Origin: Hordeum vulgare subsp. vulgare
Taxonomy: Eukaryota > Streptophyta > Magnoliopsida > Poales > Poaceae
DNA length: 64,000 nucleotides
Reading direction: 5' to 3'
Assembly: GCF_904849725.1 (NCBI RefSeq)
Contig: NC_058518.1
Span: forward strand, 331,784,581-331,848,580
Shown here: positions 22,001-33,590 of the stretch, in pieces
Layout: each line of letters starts with the position of its first letter
How positions within the stretch are numbered: position 1 is the stretch's first letter
The notes under the pieces: generated by a model
Told to the model about the DNA's origin: nothing
Seen by the model: only the letters and a program-made list of their open reading frames with translations
Databases searched by the model: none
Made by a program: the position numbers and the translations under genes

Positions 22001-22850
22001 GATCTATAGAGATAGATCAAGACGCCTCATTGGTCTTTCACAAAGTACATACCTTGACAAGATATTGAAGAAGTTCAATATGGATAAGGCCAAGAAGGGG
22101 TTCTTGCCTGTATTACAAGGTGTGAGGTAGAGCACAACTGAATGCCCGACCACGGTAGAAGATAGAGAAAAGAAGAGTATCGTCCCCTATGCTTCAGCCA
22201 TAGCCTCTATTATGTATGCCATGTTGTGTACTAGACCTGATGTGAACCTTGCCATAAGTTTGGTAGGGAGGTACCAAAGTGATCCATGACTGGATCACTG
22301 GACATTGGTCAAGAATATCCTTAAGTACCTGAAAAGGAGTAAAGATATGTTTCTCGTTTATGGAGGTGCCGAAGAGCTTGTCGTAAAGGGTTACATCGAT
22401 GCTAGCTTCGACACAGATCCAGATGACTTCAGGTAACAAACCGGATACGTGTATATTTTGAATGGTGGGGCAGTCAGCTGGTGCAGTTGCAAGCAAAGCG
22501 TCATGGCGACATCTACATGTGAAGCGGAGTACATAGCTGCATCGGAAGCAGCAAAGGAAGGAATGTGGATGAAGGAGTTCATCACCAACCTAGGAGGGAT
22601 TCCCAATGTGTTGGGCCCGATGACTCTCTTCTATGACAAGACTAGAGCTATTGCCATTGCCAAGGAGCCCATGTATCACAAGAAGACCAAGCACATCAAG
22701 CGCCGCTTCAACCCCATTCGTGGATAAATCCAGGATGGTGATATAGATATTTGTAAAGTACATACGGATCTGGATGTCGCAGATCCTTTGACTAAACCTC
22801 TTCCACGAGCAAAACATGATCAGCACCAGAACTCTATGGGTGTTTGATTC
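19064..22850 (+). pseudogene. gag-pol: Copia gag-pol polyprotein (broken)
   Basis: Domains in order are: Gag C-terminal half (19064-19700) with a decayed knuckle CYYFKGTGHWKRNC (second Cys lost to Phe); protease DTGALAHICNS near 19797; GAG-pre-integrase zinc domain HSRLGHIGVKRM with CEFC near 20200-20310; integrase core with D in HSDVCGPM, D in TDDLSRYG and E in NGVSERRN; RT from about 21330 (KSRLVAKG-type KARLVAKGYRQVQG, QMDVKTAFLNG, catalytic YVDDILLMGN near 21880); RNase H with TCEAEYIAASEA near 22517; and the C-terminal VADPLTKPLPRAKHDQHQ. Lesions are a CGA-to-TGA stop at 20576-20578, a short deletion near 20718 after LLDM, a one-base deletion near 20872, frameshifts near 21325 and 21470, and stops near 22127, 22287, 22435 and 22725. 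It is inactive. It is closely related to the second Copia element at 46015-57904. Confidence 0.88.
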
Positions 22851-22880
22851 ATCATAATATAACTAGATTATTGACTCTAG

Positions 22881-22894
22881 TGCAAGTGGAAGAC
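22881..22894 (+). other. Polypurine tract
   Basis: TGCAAGTGGAAGAC precedes the LTR start TGTTGGAAATATG. The second Copia element has TGCAAGTGGGAGAC at the same place (56704-56717). Confidence 0.65.
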
Positions 22895-23937
22895 TGTTGG
22901 AAATATGCCCTAGAGGCAATAATAAAGTGGTTATTAATATATTTCTTTGTTCATGATAATAGTCTATTATTCATGCTATAATTGTATTAACCGGAAACCG
23001 TAATACATGTGTGAATACATAGACCACAACATGTCCCTAGTGAGCCTCTAGTTGGCTAGCTCGTTGATCAATAGATGGTCATGGTTTCGTGATCATGGAC
23101 ATTGGATGTCATTGATAACGGGATCACATCATTAGGAGAATGATGTGATGGACAAGACCCAATCCTAAGCATAGCACAAGATCGTGTAGTTCGTCTGCTA
23201 AAGCTTTTCTAATGTCAAGTATTATTTCCTTAGACCATGAGATTGTACAACTCCCGGATACCGTAGAAGTGCTTTGGGTGTATCAAACGTCACAACGTAA
23301 CTGGGTGATTATAAAGGTGCACTACATGTATCTCCGAAAGTCTCTGTTGTGTTGGTACGAATCGAGACTGGGATTTGTCGCTCCATGTGACGGAGAGGCA
23401 AGCCACCTTCACCCTGATCGCCGCCCCACCTTGGCCGTCGGACCACCTAGGGGAAACCCTAGGGTGGCCGGCACTCCTCCTCCTCTTCCTCCTATATATA
23501 CCCAAGGGTTTGGGGCTGCAAAAACACAAGTTTTCTTCCTCCCTCGGTGCAGCCTTGCTCTTCCTCCTCCTCCTCCTCCGTAGCGCTTGGCGAAGCCTTG
23601 CCGGAGTACCACGCAGCTCCACCGTCACCAGGCCGCCGTGCTGCCGGAGCTCTCCCTCAACTTCTCCTCTTTCCTTGCTCGTTCAAGGCAAAGGACACGT
23701 CACCGGGCTGCACGTGTGTTGAACGCGGAGGCGCCGTTGTTCGGCGTTTAGATCGGAATCTTCTGCGATCTAAATCGCTACGAGTACGACTCCACCAACT
23801 GCGTTCTTAGTAACGCTTCCGCTTAGCGATCTTCAAAGGTATGAAGATGCTCTATACCTTGCTCGTTGCTAGCATCTCCTAGATAGATCTTGGTGTGACG
23901 TAGATTTTTTTTTGAATTACTACTACGTTCCCCAACA
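22895..23937 (+). mobile_element. Copia 3' LTR (1043 bp)
   Basis: It starts TGTTGGAAATATGCCCTAGA and ends ACGTTCCCCAACA. It shares the Angela/WIS/BARE-type head and tail but is shorter than the ~1.8-kb LTRs elsewhere in the window. The following bases CATTT (23938-23942) should be the target-site duplication, with the partner left of the window. Confidence 0.85.
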
Positions 23938-23942
23938 CATTT

Positions 23943-24736
23943 ATGTGTAAACTAGCTTCGATGTTTCCATGAGCGGGCATTGGATAGACTCTTTTTGTTG
24001 CTTTTTTCTCCTTTGGAAATATTTGTTTATGAACGGAAACTATCATAGAACTATTGTTCTAAGGTTTGGGCTTCAAAAGAAAAAAAATGACATCTCGCTT
24101 TAGTGATTGTAGATTGTAGTCGTTGCTAGATGGTTTTACAGATCTAGATGTAATTTTTTACTTCCAGTGTCATGTGTACTACCTTAACATGTGCTGAACA
24201 GACCGATAGTTCTTTTATAAAAAGGACTATGAGACATGTGTCGGCTTCACGGAAGGCGGAGAGGAAGACCCGTGCACGAACAAGCGGGCATGACGGCCTG
24301 AGACTGAAAGCCTAACATTCGAACGAGACATGAGCTCAGTTTGTGTGCACGAAGCCTAACCTAAAAGACTGAAAAACCTCGATTGGAATTAAAATAATCA
24401 TTTTAATTGAAAATCAATATAATGATGTATTTAAATACCCTAAAATTTACTTTAAATGAAAAATGCACACTTCACATGTTTCAGGCCAAGACGAGCACAT
24501 GCTCGGGCTTAAGATTTTCATTTCGGGCTTTGTCAAGTCCGACCCAAAAAATCTAGCACATTTCAAATTGCTTCGGGCTAAAATTTTGAAAAAAAATCTA
24601 GCATATTCATAGAATATCAATGTATGCGTCACAAAAATTCAAATCAAAATTCAAAACATTTCTCCAGGTACAAAAATGATAAAATTGACATCAATGTGAT
24701 AATAGGTCAAATCTAAAGTCCAACTTATGTAATGTA
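23943..24736. other. Unclassified, AT-rich
   Basis: No ORF, LTR end or repeat was recognised. Short frames only. Confidence 0.5.
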
Positions 24737-24895
24737 CTCCCTCCGTTCTAAAATATAAGACCTTTTAGAGATTTCATTAGAAAACTACTTACGAAGCAAA
24801 ATGAGTGAATGTACACTCTAAAATATGTCTATATACATCCGTATGTAGTTTATAGTGCAATCTCTAAAAGGTTTTATATTTAGGAACGGAGGAAG
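24737..24895. mobile_element. Stowaway-type MITE (159 bp)
   Basis: Terminal inverted repeats CTCCCTCCGTTCTAAAATAT and its imperfect complement ATATTTAGGAACGGAGGAAG are flanked by TA on both sides (24735-24736, 24896-24897). Subterminal inverted repeats ACCTTTTAGAGATT and AATCTCTAAAAGG are present. This is typical of Tc1/Mariner MITEs in grasses. Confidence 0.92.
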
Positions 24896-24897
24896 TA

Positions 24898-26180
24898 CTA
24901 TTTACTGTTGAATTTTTCATTTATGTTTCTCGTGCTATGTTTTGAATTTTCATTTTAAATTTTGTGACAACATACGTTGGTGTTGTGGGAATGTGCTAAT
25001 CTTTTTCAGTATTTTTCAAAGATTGAAAAATGTGCTACCGAGTTTGGATCTAGGGGCATCAGATATTCTGCCGAGGGAGAGCTACCTCATGCATGCACTG
25101 CATATGATCAACGCGCATGGTCGCACACTCAAGGAACAATATCACATATTCACATGCCCCAAAATTGGATATTCTTTTATGGTCAGAACCAGATTTGGAG
25201 ATTTTGGCTACATACAAAACAATCACTGGGAAAAAGGTGTGGAAAATCGTATATTTGTCTCCTTTGTGTACCTTACAAATCAACATATTTACACGTATGT
25301 ATGTAGGTTCCGCATTTAGAAAAATACCGGTCTTTGCAGGCGAAACAATATGCCCGATCTGGTGGAAACCGTGAGAGCTCCATGATGCAAGCAAAGAAAA
25401 GTCTGCAGAAAAGACTTGCAAGTGACGCTACAACGAGGACCACCCACCTGCCAAACGGACAGGACAGTCCAGGCAAGCAAGCAAGAACCAATGTAGAGAG
25501 CCAAGTCCAAGATTTAGAAAATAAATGGACACGAGACATTAAAACCACACATAATTATAGCCGGTCGATATCCTGTTGTGCCCAGAAATTCACTCAGTGG
25601 AATTAGTTCCTCCAGGTTGACCTGATTACTCTGCTCATTTATTGCTACATATCTTCGAAGCTACGTAGTGTATGGAAGATTGACAAGAGCGCGCCGTGTA
25701 ATAGCCTTTGCAATAATTTTCGAAATGTCTGTATATACGACGTATATTCGCTCCGGCTTCACATATAAACTCTACTCATTTAATGCTACACGTTGTCGAT
25801 CTTATTTTCTTTGCGAAAGATATCGTTTGAGATATGAAAGATTTGCATTTTTTGTGTGAAAGATATCGTTGGAGTTATGAAAGATTTGCAGGAGCATACA
25901 TCGTATAATAACCCTCAAAAGCAAATTTTAAATGCACATATATGCATAATCGTATTTCCATGCAATGGACTATTCTTGTAAGGAGAAAAACTGCATTATT
26001 TTTAAATGGTCACATGGCTCTTCCACGTGGAGTTGTGTCTTTACTATTTTTTGGAAGTCGGGGGACGTGTCTATAGTTTAGGTGGAGGCAATAATGTGGG
26101 GTGATGACCATCAAGCCACAGAACAACATCGGGCCACATTTTTTTAAATTGACCAAAGGATCCTGATTCATAAAAAAAGA
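24898..26180. other. Unclassified low-copy-looking stretch
   Basis: A scan of the frames shows no domain. The overlapping frames at 24942-25548 on both strands are short and have no recognisable motif. A local repeat, GAAAGATATCGTTTGAG/GAAAGATATCGTTGGAG with ATGAAAGATTTGCA, occurs at about 25816-25850 and 25858-25890 (42 bp apart). Confidence 0.45.
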
Positions 26181-27640
26181 GTTGTCTTGTTAATTAGCAA
26201 AAAAAATGATGATAGACTTTGCAAAATACCCAAAAAAACAAGGCATTGTGCGGGCAGCCTACACAAAAATGCACACACTTTTGAGGAAAAATATGCCTTC
26301 AAGATTGCCATTCGGTGCCATTGTCGTCACTCCTCTGTGAGCGAGCGAACCCAACTTCATCATCGACGGTCCCTGGCGTAGCCCTCAGCACAAACAAGTG
26401 CTAAGACCCGTGTCGGTCTATGCTAAACAGTCAACCGCGCATTCGTCGGCGACCAGGCAGCTCTGACTCTATTGACGAGCATTGTCAGAGAGGAAGTGTT
26501 GGGAGTGCGTTGAGCCAGCGCTGAACCGACCACCCACCTAGTGTCATCACCACCACGAAGGACCATCCACAATAGCTCTGACCCCAGAAAGACAAGTGGA
26601 GCACTCGACCCCTTGAACACGCTGGATGGGACTAACAAAACTCAGTTGCAAACCAACTTCAACTCAAGCCACCATCATTGGAACACAATGTCACGCAGAT
26701 CCTCCACATTGCCAGACACACACTTGCCAACCACAATGATGCATGCGTCTAGCACATGGAGAACGGGAATGGGGTCCAAAGGTATTCAAGAAGAAGCCCC
26801 CAAAGTGGAAAGCTACGATGTCGACGCCATCGCCCGACCTCACCAGGCCTTAGGCTTCCACCCGAAGAACTAGATCTAAGGGTATGCATGTGATGGACTC
26901 CACGGCGACACCTTCAAGGAGGTGAAACGACATCCACAGATACCAACACCATTGGTCGTCAAGAGCCAGCAAGCTTTCGCCACGGGCACCGCCCAACACC
27001 ACACCTCCATGCACTGGACCTTCGTTAGCCCGACGCCTTCGATGAAAGCTACAGCGGCAGCAATACCAGAGACTGACCACAAATCACACCTCCGGTTAGC
27101 TAAAGCTGGAGGGACAACTCCGTCTAGCCCGACCTTGTCGCCATCCATGTCGATAGGCCAAATCAGGCTAGGTTGCCAAATCCGGAGCCGCTTCCCTTTG
27201 CACAACCTATGGAACAATTCAAGCATGGCCACGGGACTCAAAACCCCCAACATGGGAGGAGAGGGTTGTCGCCCCGTCCCATCTCACCGAGCGGATCTGA
27301 CGAGCCAAAACTTGCACATCTAGCCGCAGTCGTTGTTCCAGTCATGAAGGACAATCGGGTAGCTAAGGAGCCATAGACGGCACCTCCACCCCCTGGAGCC
27401 ACGCGACATGGGAGTCACCCAAGCATTGCCAAGATGCAGCACAACAAGAGCGCCAATCCTCCTTTCCATCATGCGTGTGCATGAGAGGACAGGTCCAGCC
27501 GCCATCGACTACTAGCGGGCTTTGCCCGATGGTGTGTGTCGATGAAGGTGGGGAGGAGAGGTGGATGGGGAGTAGCGGTGCCAGGAGTTGGGGTCGCCCT
27601 GAGCCGCTCGAAGGTGTGATATAGGGTGCACGATGTTTGC
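26181..27640. other. GC-richer block of unknown origin
   Basis: Composition changes sharply to GC-richer DNA with long stop-poor frames on both strands (for example 26922-27323 plus and 27253-26876 minus). The frames carry no recognisable domain and are Ser/Pro/Arg/His biased, as expected from GC-rich non-coding DNA. A LINE 5' leader in minus orientation is one possibility, based only on style of sequence. There is no poly(A) end and no RT fragment next to it. Confidence 0.35.
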
Positions 27641-28240
27641 GTTATGGTCACTTACAATATTCCATCGATGGCACCACCAAAGAGAAACCCCTTTATTTTT
27701 ATTTTGTGCATGTAAATTTTACAAATATGTGTGGGGTTTGTTTCACACTTTTCTTAAACTTAGGAGTATGACTTTTGGGGGGGGGGAGCTTTCAGGCGTT
27801 GAGTCCCCCGGGATCTAAAATGCCTCTCTCCACTATCACATCGTCAATATATGTCACATAGTTACGTAGTTATTGTGCATTTTTTTATTGTGCTAGTTCA
27901 TGCCATATAATTTTCCAATAGATCAAGAGTATTATGGTCCTATAAATACAAGAAGTGGAGAAAAATCAAAATTAGCTAACACATCATTAGAGAAAAATGT
28001 ATTATATGTAGAGGTTCATAGCCATAACAACTCATAATAGGGTCCATCATCTTTTAAGTGTTACATTCTACAAAACATGATTTCCATTGTCATGCTCCTG
28101 TGAGAATCTGTCGCTTCATTTATAGTGCACCTCGCATACCTCTATTCTCCTTCATCGCTAATAGTGGTGCATGTGTTGATGTCACATAGTTGTTGTTTTT
28201 TACTAGAGGATCAACTATGTCGACTAGAGAAATATGAATA
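27641..28240. other. Unclassified AT-rich spacer
   Basis: There is a G-run at 27778-27787 but no ORF or terminal repeats. Confidence 0.4.
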
Positions 28241-28516
28241 TAGAGGGCTATTTTTTAAAAGTGTTGATTATTGAAAATTGCAGAATTGTAAGTTCACTAA
28301 ATACAACTAGGGAGTCAACCTATACGACCATATTCAACTAGCAAGCAATATAGCACAGGGAGAACAAGCTAGCTAACATAGAGGGCTATTTTTTAAAAGT
28401 GTTGATTATTGGAAATTGCAGAATTGTAAGTTCACTAAATACAACTAGGGAGTCAACCTATACGACCATATTCAACTAGCAAGCAATATAGCATAGGGAG
28501 AACAAGCTAGCTAACA
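28241..28516. repeat. 138-bp direct tandem duplication
   Basis: Two head-to-tail copies (28241-28378, 28379-28516) start TAGAGGGCTATTTTTT and end GCTAGCTAACA. I see two mismatches, GAAAATTGC versus GGAAATTGC and GCACAGGG versus GCATAGGG, so it is recent compared with the surrounding decay. Confidence 0.9.
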
Positions 28517-29704
28517 CTAAATAAATGATAAATGGATTAAAGTAACCAAGAACACATACAAGAAGATGGATTGTATTGTATAGTTCAAAGCATGAGAGGG
28601 AGGGGTTTCTCTGATCTCCACTAAATAGGCTTGGGACACCAAGTCACCAATACCCACGAAGGTCTAGATTCAACTTCAACCACTAAGAGATGATCTTGAG
28701 GGGGTCTTCAATCATCGCAAACTTTTATAAGGCTAATCCACAACATTAAAATATTCCAGGAACCTCCAATCTTAAGGGTTTCTTCACAAATCTAAGAGTA
28801 AGAAGCTTCAGAAAGAACTCAAGGGGGAATCAAGTTTGTACTCGTGGACTTCATGAATCCAGGGCCCTTCTTTCTTTCACCTCACTCAAATCAAAGTTCA
28901 GTACATGGTGCAGGGATAACTAGGAGCTTAGAGGGTCAAAATAGTGGAAAATCTCATTATCTAGCCGGTACCCTCCCTTGAGGGAGAAGGGGTAGGTTCT
29001 TTATGCCCCAAATAAGCGTGTTACGCAATCATTCTTGCCATGGAGTCTCATGGACATCCCTGAAATTTTAATGTCCTTCTAAGAAATAATCCTAGACGAA
29101 TAAAATGCTTTGTCCCTACCCTTAGTAGGCCCCGAACCTCCATGATGGCCTTTCCGACAACATATCTGTTTAAGGAGGGTCTCTTTTCTGAGCAGGAAGA
29201 ATGGAGAAACCCCCAGTGCTATTTTATAAGTTAATGTAAAGTATGTACAAGTAGGACTTGAGGCAAGATGGAAAAGAAAAAAAGAAAACCAAAGGAATGG
29301 TCACTTTGGGTGGTAGTCTTGAGGTTTATAAGAGTGCAATAATTTGTGAATGGTAGGAGTCCACACTCTTCTTCCTTCACCAAACCCCTCTTGTTAGTAC
29401 ACTTCGAGAAGTACAAAAATAATGATGACACCTTCTTATATCTTTTTTTTCTTTGGGGGAGGGGAGGGGGGAGGTCCAAACATGTGACTAAATACAAGTT
29501 TACATACTCATGAATAAAATTAATCTTCTAATCATCTATAAATATCACCTAAAGGACACATAGGGCTACATATGTCTCTTCAATCGTTGTCTCCTTATTT
29601 TAAGTTGAGTTGTTGGTGACAATCATCATCGTCGAGAGGAGCCATGACTATCTTTTCATGTCTATGCTTGTTCCACTCATTTTCACATGTGACTATGCCA
29701 ATTG
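28517..29704. other. Possible decayed Copia LTR, otherwise unclassified
   Basis: 28560-29200 has phrases like those in the Copia LTR at 15670-16868 (CCTCCAATCTTAAGGG, AGAACTCAAGGGGGAATC). No clear ends were found. A purine run (GGGGGAGGGGAGGGGGGAGG) lies near 29455-29474. Confidence 0.3.
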
Positions 29705-31330
29705 TAAGTAGAGGAAGTAAAGTTATCAGTTCATGAGTCGAAAGCACATATCATCTAATTTAGACATGCTAGACTCGAAGTTAAAATGGCTAATTTGAGA
29801 TTGCTCTTTTATGTGCTGGATGTTTTAGTAAGTTGAAAGATGAATATTATCTATTCTTTTCCAACAACGTATACATAAGAAAATATCAAAAATAATTGTC
29901 AAAAACACGTTTCTTTATAAAAAGAGGAAGAAATGAAAACGGAATAGCACGTGAGAAGCACATCATCATTAAAAGCACTAAAACACAACTCGTCACATGA
30001 TTGCTAGTGGAGAAGTGGAAGTTAGATTGTAATAGCAAGTCACGTATGCATAAATTTGGGGTTTTGGACCATCCACGTCCATGTAAACATCTATTACGAG
30101 GCTATATTAATTACTATCAGCTTTACGTTGACATTATATGTGTAGTTCTAATATTATTGTATTTTATTATACATTTGAGCACCAGAAAGCTAAGCTATAT
30201 CAAAATGTAGACTCTTTATACGAAGAAACTATAAACCTGTTAACATGCGTGAAGAAACCATAAAATCATGCTCATGCCCTCTCTCTCATACACACTCTAA
30301 CGAGAAAGTCGTGTCTCTGCAATGGCTAAATAAAAACACGATATAAACCCTAGGAAATACTATCACGGAATAAGGAAACAACAAAAATAAACCTAGAATA
30401 ACAACATGCTAGAAGAAACCCTAAAACCATAACACATGAACTTTAAATAGTGACACAAAGAACACAAAGAGGAAAAAAATGTCTCGACAATGATGTAATC
30501 ATTTGAAACATCACCCCTCCTCCATTCTCGCTCTTTAAATGAGAATTCAGATATATGTGATCATGATTGAGACAACAATGAGTAGATTCTTGTTGAATGC
30601 ATTCTACCCTCCCCCAAACCCTGCCACATTTCCTCTCGATTGTGTGTGTATCCATGTTCGTTGTCGCGCCTCCCGTTACCGACGCGGGGGGGGGGGGGGT
30701 TGAGCGATGAGACATGAAAGTGTCTCCCCACCTACTTATTAAAACATCTAGTAAAGGTATTAGTTGACGAGTCAAAATAGAGTGGAAGTTAAAAGGTTAA
30801 TTTGAGATTGCTCTTTGATGTGCTAGATGTAAGTTAAAAGATGAAAACTAATCGTTCTTTTCTGACAAAGTATACATAGGTAAATCTCAAAAAAATGTGA
30901 ATGTATATATGAAATCCATAGCCAAAAATGTGGGTGTGGATAGCTCGTGAGAAGCGCATCATCCTTAAAATCACTACAACACAACTCACTACACGTGTTG
31001 AGGGGAGAAGTGTGAGATAGATTGTAAAAATCACGTACATACACATGAATTCAGGTTTTTGGACAACCCATGTTCATGTAATGATCGATTACAATGTTAT
31101 ATTAATTACTATAGGACTTAAGTGACATTATATGCATAGTTCTAACATCACTATGCATTATTCTTCATTTGAACACGAATGCTAAGCTAGGACAAAATCT
31201 AGACATTCTATATAAAGAAACCGTAAAGCCATTAACATGCGAATAAGTCACATACCTAGGTGATGAATAGGGTGGTCCATGAACCATCCTAGAACTTTCC
31301 TATATCCCTTTTTTCTATAGTAGACACAAG
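29705..31330 (+). repeat. ~1-kb tandem repeat family, left block (copies A and B)
   Basis: Copy A spans about 29705-30735 and copy B about 30736-31330. Anchors repeat in order: TTGCTCTTTNATGTGCTNGATGT (29802, 30809), CACAACTC after AAAAGCACTA-type sequence (29974, 30968), TTAATTACTAT (30107, 31102). Copy A lacks the CCATGAACCATCCTAGAA segment seen in B. The same family recurs at 58969-62140 in the same orientation. There are no coding motifs. Confidence 0.8.
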
Positions 31331-32936
31331 CATGCATATCATATATTTATAGAACAAAGGGTAAAGAATCCATCCCATATTTTACCAGTATTCTTGCGGC
31401 CTATGACACGCTAAACTTATTTCTTGCTAATCCCCCGCCTAGATAAAGCTTGGAACATGCATGTTACATTAGTATTGAACAGTCCCACCATGATTCAGGC
31501 TCTACCATCATCTATAATTCTACTCATAAGATAGGGCACTCATAAGTTCAACTTATGTGATGGTTTTTAGAATAATTTTATGCCTGCATGGCAGGCTTTG
31601 TGAAATTTTATGGCGTTCACGCACCTCTTTCAAGTGATTTTCCTCAGGTAATGGCTCAAATAACAAATGGTAGAAGGAATGTCAGGAAATGGTAGCAAAA
31701 TCACATATTTAAATGTGATAATCACCTACCATAAAAGAATGGAGCAACATGGCCAAAGGAGGAATCTCCACGACTCCTCCGGAGTGAAAGACAACACACC
31801 ATGCAACCACGCTCGCTCGTATTGGCGGTCGTATGGGGTGTCAACGCTGCCACGTCGTCTACTACTTCCACCCCACGAGATCATATATATCGGGGGTACA
31901 AATGCGCATAGACACCAGAAACCCATCTACAAGGAAGAACCCTAGCTTTCGGGGTGATACGAAGGAGGGATTGGCATAGGAGGAGACTGCCATCTTCATC
32001 AAGCACACAGGGACATCAACATCATCACGACTCTCGTCATCAACATCATCACCACTGTTATAATCATCATCATCCACATCCATCTTTGTATAACCTGAAG
32101 AAACCTAGTGGATCATCTTGTGTATTACAATACATCCATGTTTACCACCACTATCCCATGTTGTTTGTTGTCTCCATGTGCGAGTAGAACCCCTAGTTAT
32201 CGGGGATATGGATGAACTTTGGTATCACGTGATCTTAAATATTATATTGGATATGAGATCCTGTGTTAAGAGATTAGTTTTTTATACTTTGTGAATGTTC
32301 TCAATGCGACCCACTCAGCATTACCCCTAAAAGGCCAAGAAGTGTATCACTTTCATTGTAAAGGGTATGAAGTGGAGGTAATTCAAGGTGACATCAAAAG
32401 CCTTTACTCCCATCCTTTGCAATTGATAGGGGAATTACGCAGAACCCTTAGAGAGGCCTCATCGAGGGAGAAACCCTTATTTACCTTAGGTGTAACCCAC
32501 GGGGGGGGATACTTTGGTAGTTTTGTGCATGGCACAAAGTATACCAAGAGTAGAACGTGTTCTGTACCTGGCTCCCCCCAACATAATCATCAAGGGTGGC
32601 TTACGTATCCAGACTACACCTATGGATGCATAGGTTGAAATAGAAACATACCAAAGGGAATTCTAGACTCCCTAAGAACGCCTCTTTCATATGTTATTTC
32701 GCTTGTTACTTTTGTGGATGTCCTTCATTTACTTTTATTTTAATTACTTTCAATTCATTCTTATAAAGAAATACTACATATTTATGCCCTCACTTTGTGT
32801 CGAGCCAACATTTACTTGTAGGCACAGATACATAATTCATCACAAGAGGCAACACCTGATTACTGTGCTCCTTGTGGGATCGATACTCTTACTTTGAAAA
32901 GGTACAACTGAACCCTATGCACTTGGAGGAAATCGA
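31331..32936 (+). mobile_element. Probable 5' LTR of the Athila-like Gypsy element
   Basis: It is placed by a decayed primer site (TGGCACCATTGTCGAGGAC) just downstream. The stretch has the general style of Gypsy LTRs, with CATCAACATCATCACG simple sequence near 32010-32060 and TTGTGGGATCGATACTCTTACTT near its end. Its 5' boundary with the tandem repeat is not resolved. Confidence 0.45.
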
Positions 32937-32942
32937 TATTTT

Positions 32943-32961
32943 TGTGGCACCATTGTCGAGG
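32943..32961 (+). other. Decayed primer-binding site
   Basis: TGGCACCATTGTCGAGGAC differs from TGGCGCCGTTGCCGGGGA by transitions, consistent with methylated-CpG decay of a tRNA-Asp-type site. Confidence 0.6.
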
Positions 32962-33038
32962 ACCTAATCGCTTTTGGGATTTTACTTTAAGTTTTGAATT
33001 ATTTTGTGTTCTAATAGTTTTATAGGTTGCAAGAATCC

Positions 33039-33590
33039 ATGGATTTACAAGAGCAAAGTTACGAGGTAGGAGTTGTGCTCGTTGTGGGACCAGTGCGAGG
33101 AGAAAATTACATATATGTTGGTCCTGGCCTAACTGTTAAAATATTTGAAATAAATCCTTGGTTTATTGATATGGTGAAACAATAATCTTTCCGAGGTTAT
33201 GGAACTAGAAATCCCTATACACACATGATGGAGTTTGAAAATATATGTGGAACATTTCAGTTACAAGAACTTACTAATGAAGAAACTGGAATAAAGTTGT
33301 TCCCATATTCTGTGGAGAGGATAGGTGCTAAGTGGTTTTGAGATCAACCTGTAGGTACTTTGAACTCGTGAAAAGAGTTGAAATATGTATTTTTTGCTTT
33401 TTTTTATCCTCATGGTAAACTGAATAACATGAGAATAAGGATTGGTAGCTTTGGGGAAAACCCTGATGAGCGTTTGTTTGACACTTACAAGAGGTGTCGT
33501 GACATACTCTCTGAGTGTCCTAAGAATTATTACACTGACTATTTAATAGTGAATTGCTTTTATAGAGGGCTTGACTCACAAAGGAAGCAG
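33039..33590 (+). pseudogene. gag: Athila-like Gypsy gag, 5' part (broken)
   Basis: From ATG 33039 (MDLQEQSYE) the translation gives a Gag core: FSVERIGAKWF-like, then FFYPHGKLNNMRIRIGSFGENPDERLFDTYKRCRDILSECP, the retrotransposon-gag signature. In-frame stops lie near 33187, 33340 and 33370. It is interrupted at 33590 by a solo LTR and resumes at 35115. Confidence 0.75.

Larger units (their letters stand above)
19042..23937 (+). mobile_element. Copia element, 3' part (host of the Gypsy palindrome)
   Basis: Coding sequence enters directly at the Gypsy LTR edge in mid-gag (matching 52858 onward of the second Copia element). It continues through protease, integrase, RT and RNase H to a polypurine tract and one LTR. 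The 5' LTR and gag start must lie left of the window. Confidence 0.88.

Noticed and set aside
26876..27323. Frames of 125-133 aa on both strands
   Set aside because: Composition-driven. No conserved motif, no splice context and no paired evidence for a gene.
30684..30697. G-run as a regulatory G-quadruplex
   Set aside because: It is a homopolymer inside a tandem-repeat monomer and is absent from the other copies. Most likely slippage.
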